DNA of 64,000 nt from BCD1 sp942492125 (lineage in GTDB: Bacteria > Bacteroidota > Bacteroidia > Chitinophagales > Saprospiraceae): assembly GCA_942492125.1 (NCBI GenBank), contig CALODM010000045.1:310001-374000 (forward strand). The letters run 5' to 3'. Of this stretch, positions 63,156 to 64,000 are shown in pieces. Each line of letters starts with the position of its first letter. Position 1 is the first letter of the stretch. A program made the position numbers and the translations under genes. The notes under the pieces were generated by a model. It was not told the origin of the DNA. It saw only the letters and a list, made by a program, of their open reading frames with translations, and made no database searches.

Positions 63156-64000
63156 ATGCCTCAGGAACAAAATGCTCCCGTGAAAAATGACTGGAAATTC
63201 CTGCTTCGACAGCTCAAACGCAAAAAAGCGGTGCTGCTGCTGGGGCCGGAAGTAGTCGTGGCCGGTAGAAAACCTCATAAAATGCTTAAGCAAACCTTGC
63301 AGGAGTTTATCCGCAAAGATCTGCATGGGCGATTAGGGAAGGAGGTTCTCGACCGAATCGAATATTACAGTGAAGATGGTTTTTTCTTTTATGAAGAAAA
63401 GTACCGGCCACATATTATGGATAGTATCCTTACTTTTTATGAAGATTTAGAAGTGACAGAGTTATACAGGAAAGTAGCTCAGTTGCCCTTCCATTGTATC
63501 CTTTCACTATCACCGGATGACTTGATCTGCCAGGCGTTTGATGAATTGAAACTGCCTTACACCTTCCATTTTTACAATAAAAGCCAGTATGATAAAAAGC
63601 AGGACGATGAAAAACTTGATTTTACTCCTTCTGTGGATAATCGCCTGATCTATAATTTATTTGGCTATTACGAACAGGACGAGTCGTTGATCGTTTCCTA
63701 CCAGGATCTTTTACCTTCCTCGGAAAGATTTTAATAATCATTCTCGCCCAAGACCGCCCGAGATACCTTAGAATACGCCGAATCCTTTATTTTTATCGGC
63801 TTTGATTATGGTAAATGGTATTTAAAACTGCTCTTACGCATGCTCAATATTCACGAAAAGGTACAGGTCAAATACGGTATGGATGCTCCGGCAAGACCCG
63901 CGTCGAAAGCTTTTTTGTGAATGAATTTGATATGAATTTTACCGGGGTGGGCGCTATGGATTTTGTGGAAGAACTTTATGACCAATGCAAGGCTGCCAAC
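63156..64000 (+). pseudogene. Divergent SIR2-like conflict-system protein, interrupted and truncated by the window edge
   Basis: The intact first part (192 aa, to 63734) matches the N-terminal SIR2-like fold of defence proteins: 'WKFLLRQLKRKKAVLLLGPEVV' is the nucleotide-loop region, and 'HCILSLSPDDLICQAFDEL' corresponds to the ITTNYDDLLE stretch. Two in-frame TAA codons (63732-63737) follow, yet coding similarity continues: 'KTARDTLEYAESFIFIGFDYGKWYLKLLLRML' (frame of 63156), then 'VESFFVNEFDMNFTGVGAMDFVEELYDQC' in another frame to the window end, resembling the effector-associated domain after such SIR2 modules. A smooth protein needs about three single-base insertions at 63711-63750 and one shift near 63890-63905. 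The usual catalytic Asn and His positions appear to be Ser and Phe, so NADase activity is doubtful even if repaired. Confidence 0.65.

Overview
The window looks like a chromosomal stretch of a Bacteroidota bacterium, most likely of class Saprospiria (Lewinella, Haliscomenobacter or Phaeodactylibacter relatives). The evidence is seven C-terminal sorting domains of the type IX secretion system (T9SS), a giant DUF11-repeat protein, LytS/LytTR signalling, ECF sigma factors with membrane partners, TANNTTTG-type promoter boxes and almost no Shine-Dalgarno sequences. The phylum is well supported; the class is inferred from gene content. I saw no rRNA, tRNA, CRISPR array or transposase gene.

Layout. 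1-9470: 3' part of a giant secreted repeat protein (DUF11 repeats, 13 Cys/Asp-rich repeats, dockerin-like and cohesin-like modules, T9SS signal). 9944-13209: a possible stress module, with a DUF2202 lipoprotein carrying a Gly/Asn tail, a membrane protein, an ECF sigma factor and a divergent EF-hand protein. 13371-19799: housekeeping genes (glutaminase, GlsB/YeaQ-type membrane protein, glycogen branching enzyme, YhiN-like flavoprotein). 20067-24751: T9SS lipase, a lipoprotein and a frameshifted T9SS protein with a 456-bp internal duplication. 25039-29328: a frameshifted von Willebrand (YfbK-like) protein, divergent from an ECF sigma and its anti-sigma-like membrane protein. 29352-43227: membrane patatin, ugd, NUDIX, cysN, class C serine hydrolase, LytS/LytT pair, FG-GAP protein, another T9SS protein and a DUF58 protein.

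43476-60774 is the most unusual part. It holds two paralogous pairs of very large surface proteins on one strand in the order A1-B1-B2-A2. The A proteins combine a Bacteroidota surface-protein N-terminal domain, phage tail-fibre-like 'GGVGI..LNVGG' repeats, a hydrophobic helical segment with a Cys pair, a conserved 'GAEDYAEYLPKL' domain and a C-terminal coiled coil, and they lack a T9SS signal. The B proteins are T9SS adhesins built from fibronectin III, discoidin-like and Ig/PKD-like modules. Both halves share an upstream AGGTA...TACC motif, and an inverted-repeat spacer separates B1 from B2. I infer a two-component cell-surface fibre system, with A as fibre or shaft and B as T9SS-delivered adhesin.

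60851-64000: another T9SS protein, a REP-like region, then a divergent SIR2-like protein of the kind found in antiviral conflict systems. It is broken by stops and frameshifts and runs off the window.

At least four genes carry frame disruptions (near 23.79, 26.68, 53.21 and 63.7-63.9 kb). The first three are single-base indels in otherwise intact genes, so sequencing indels should be excluded before any is called a pseudogene.
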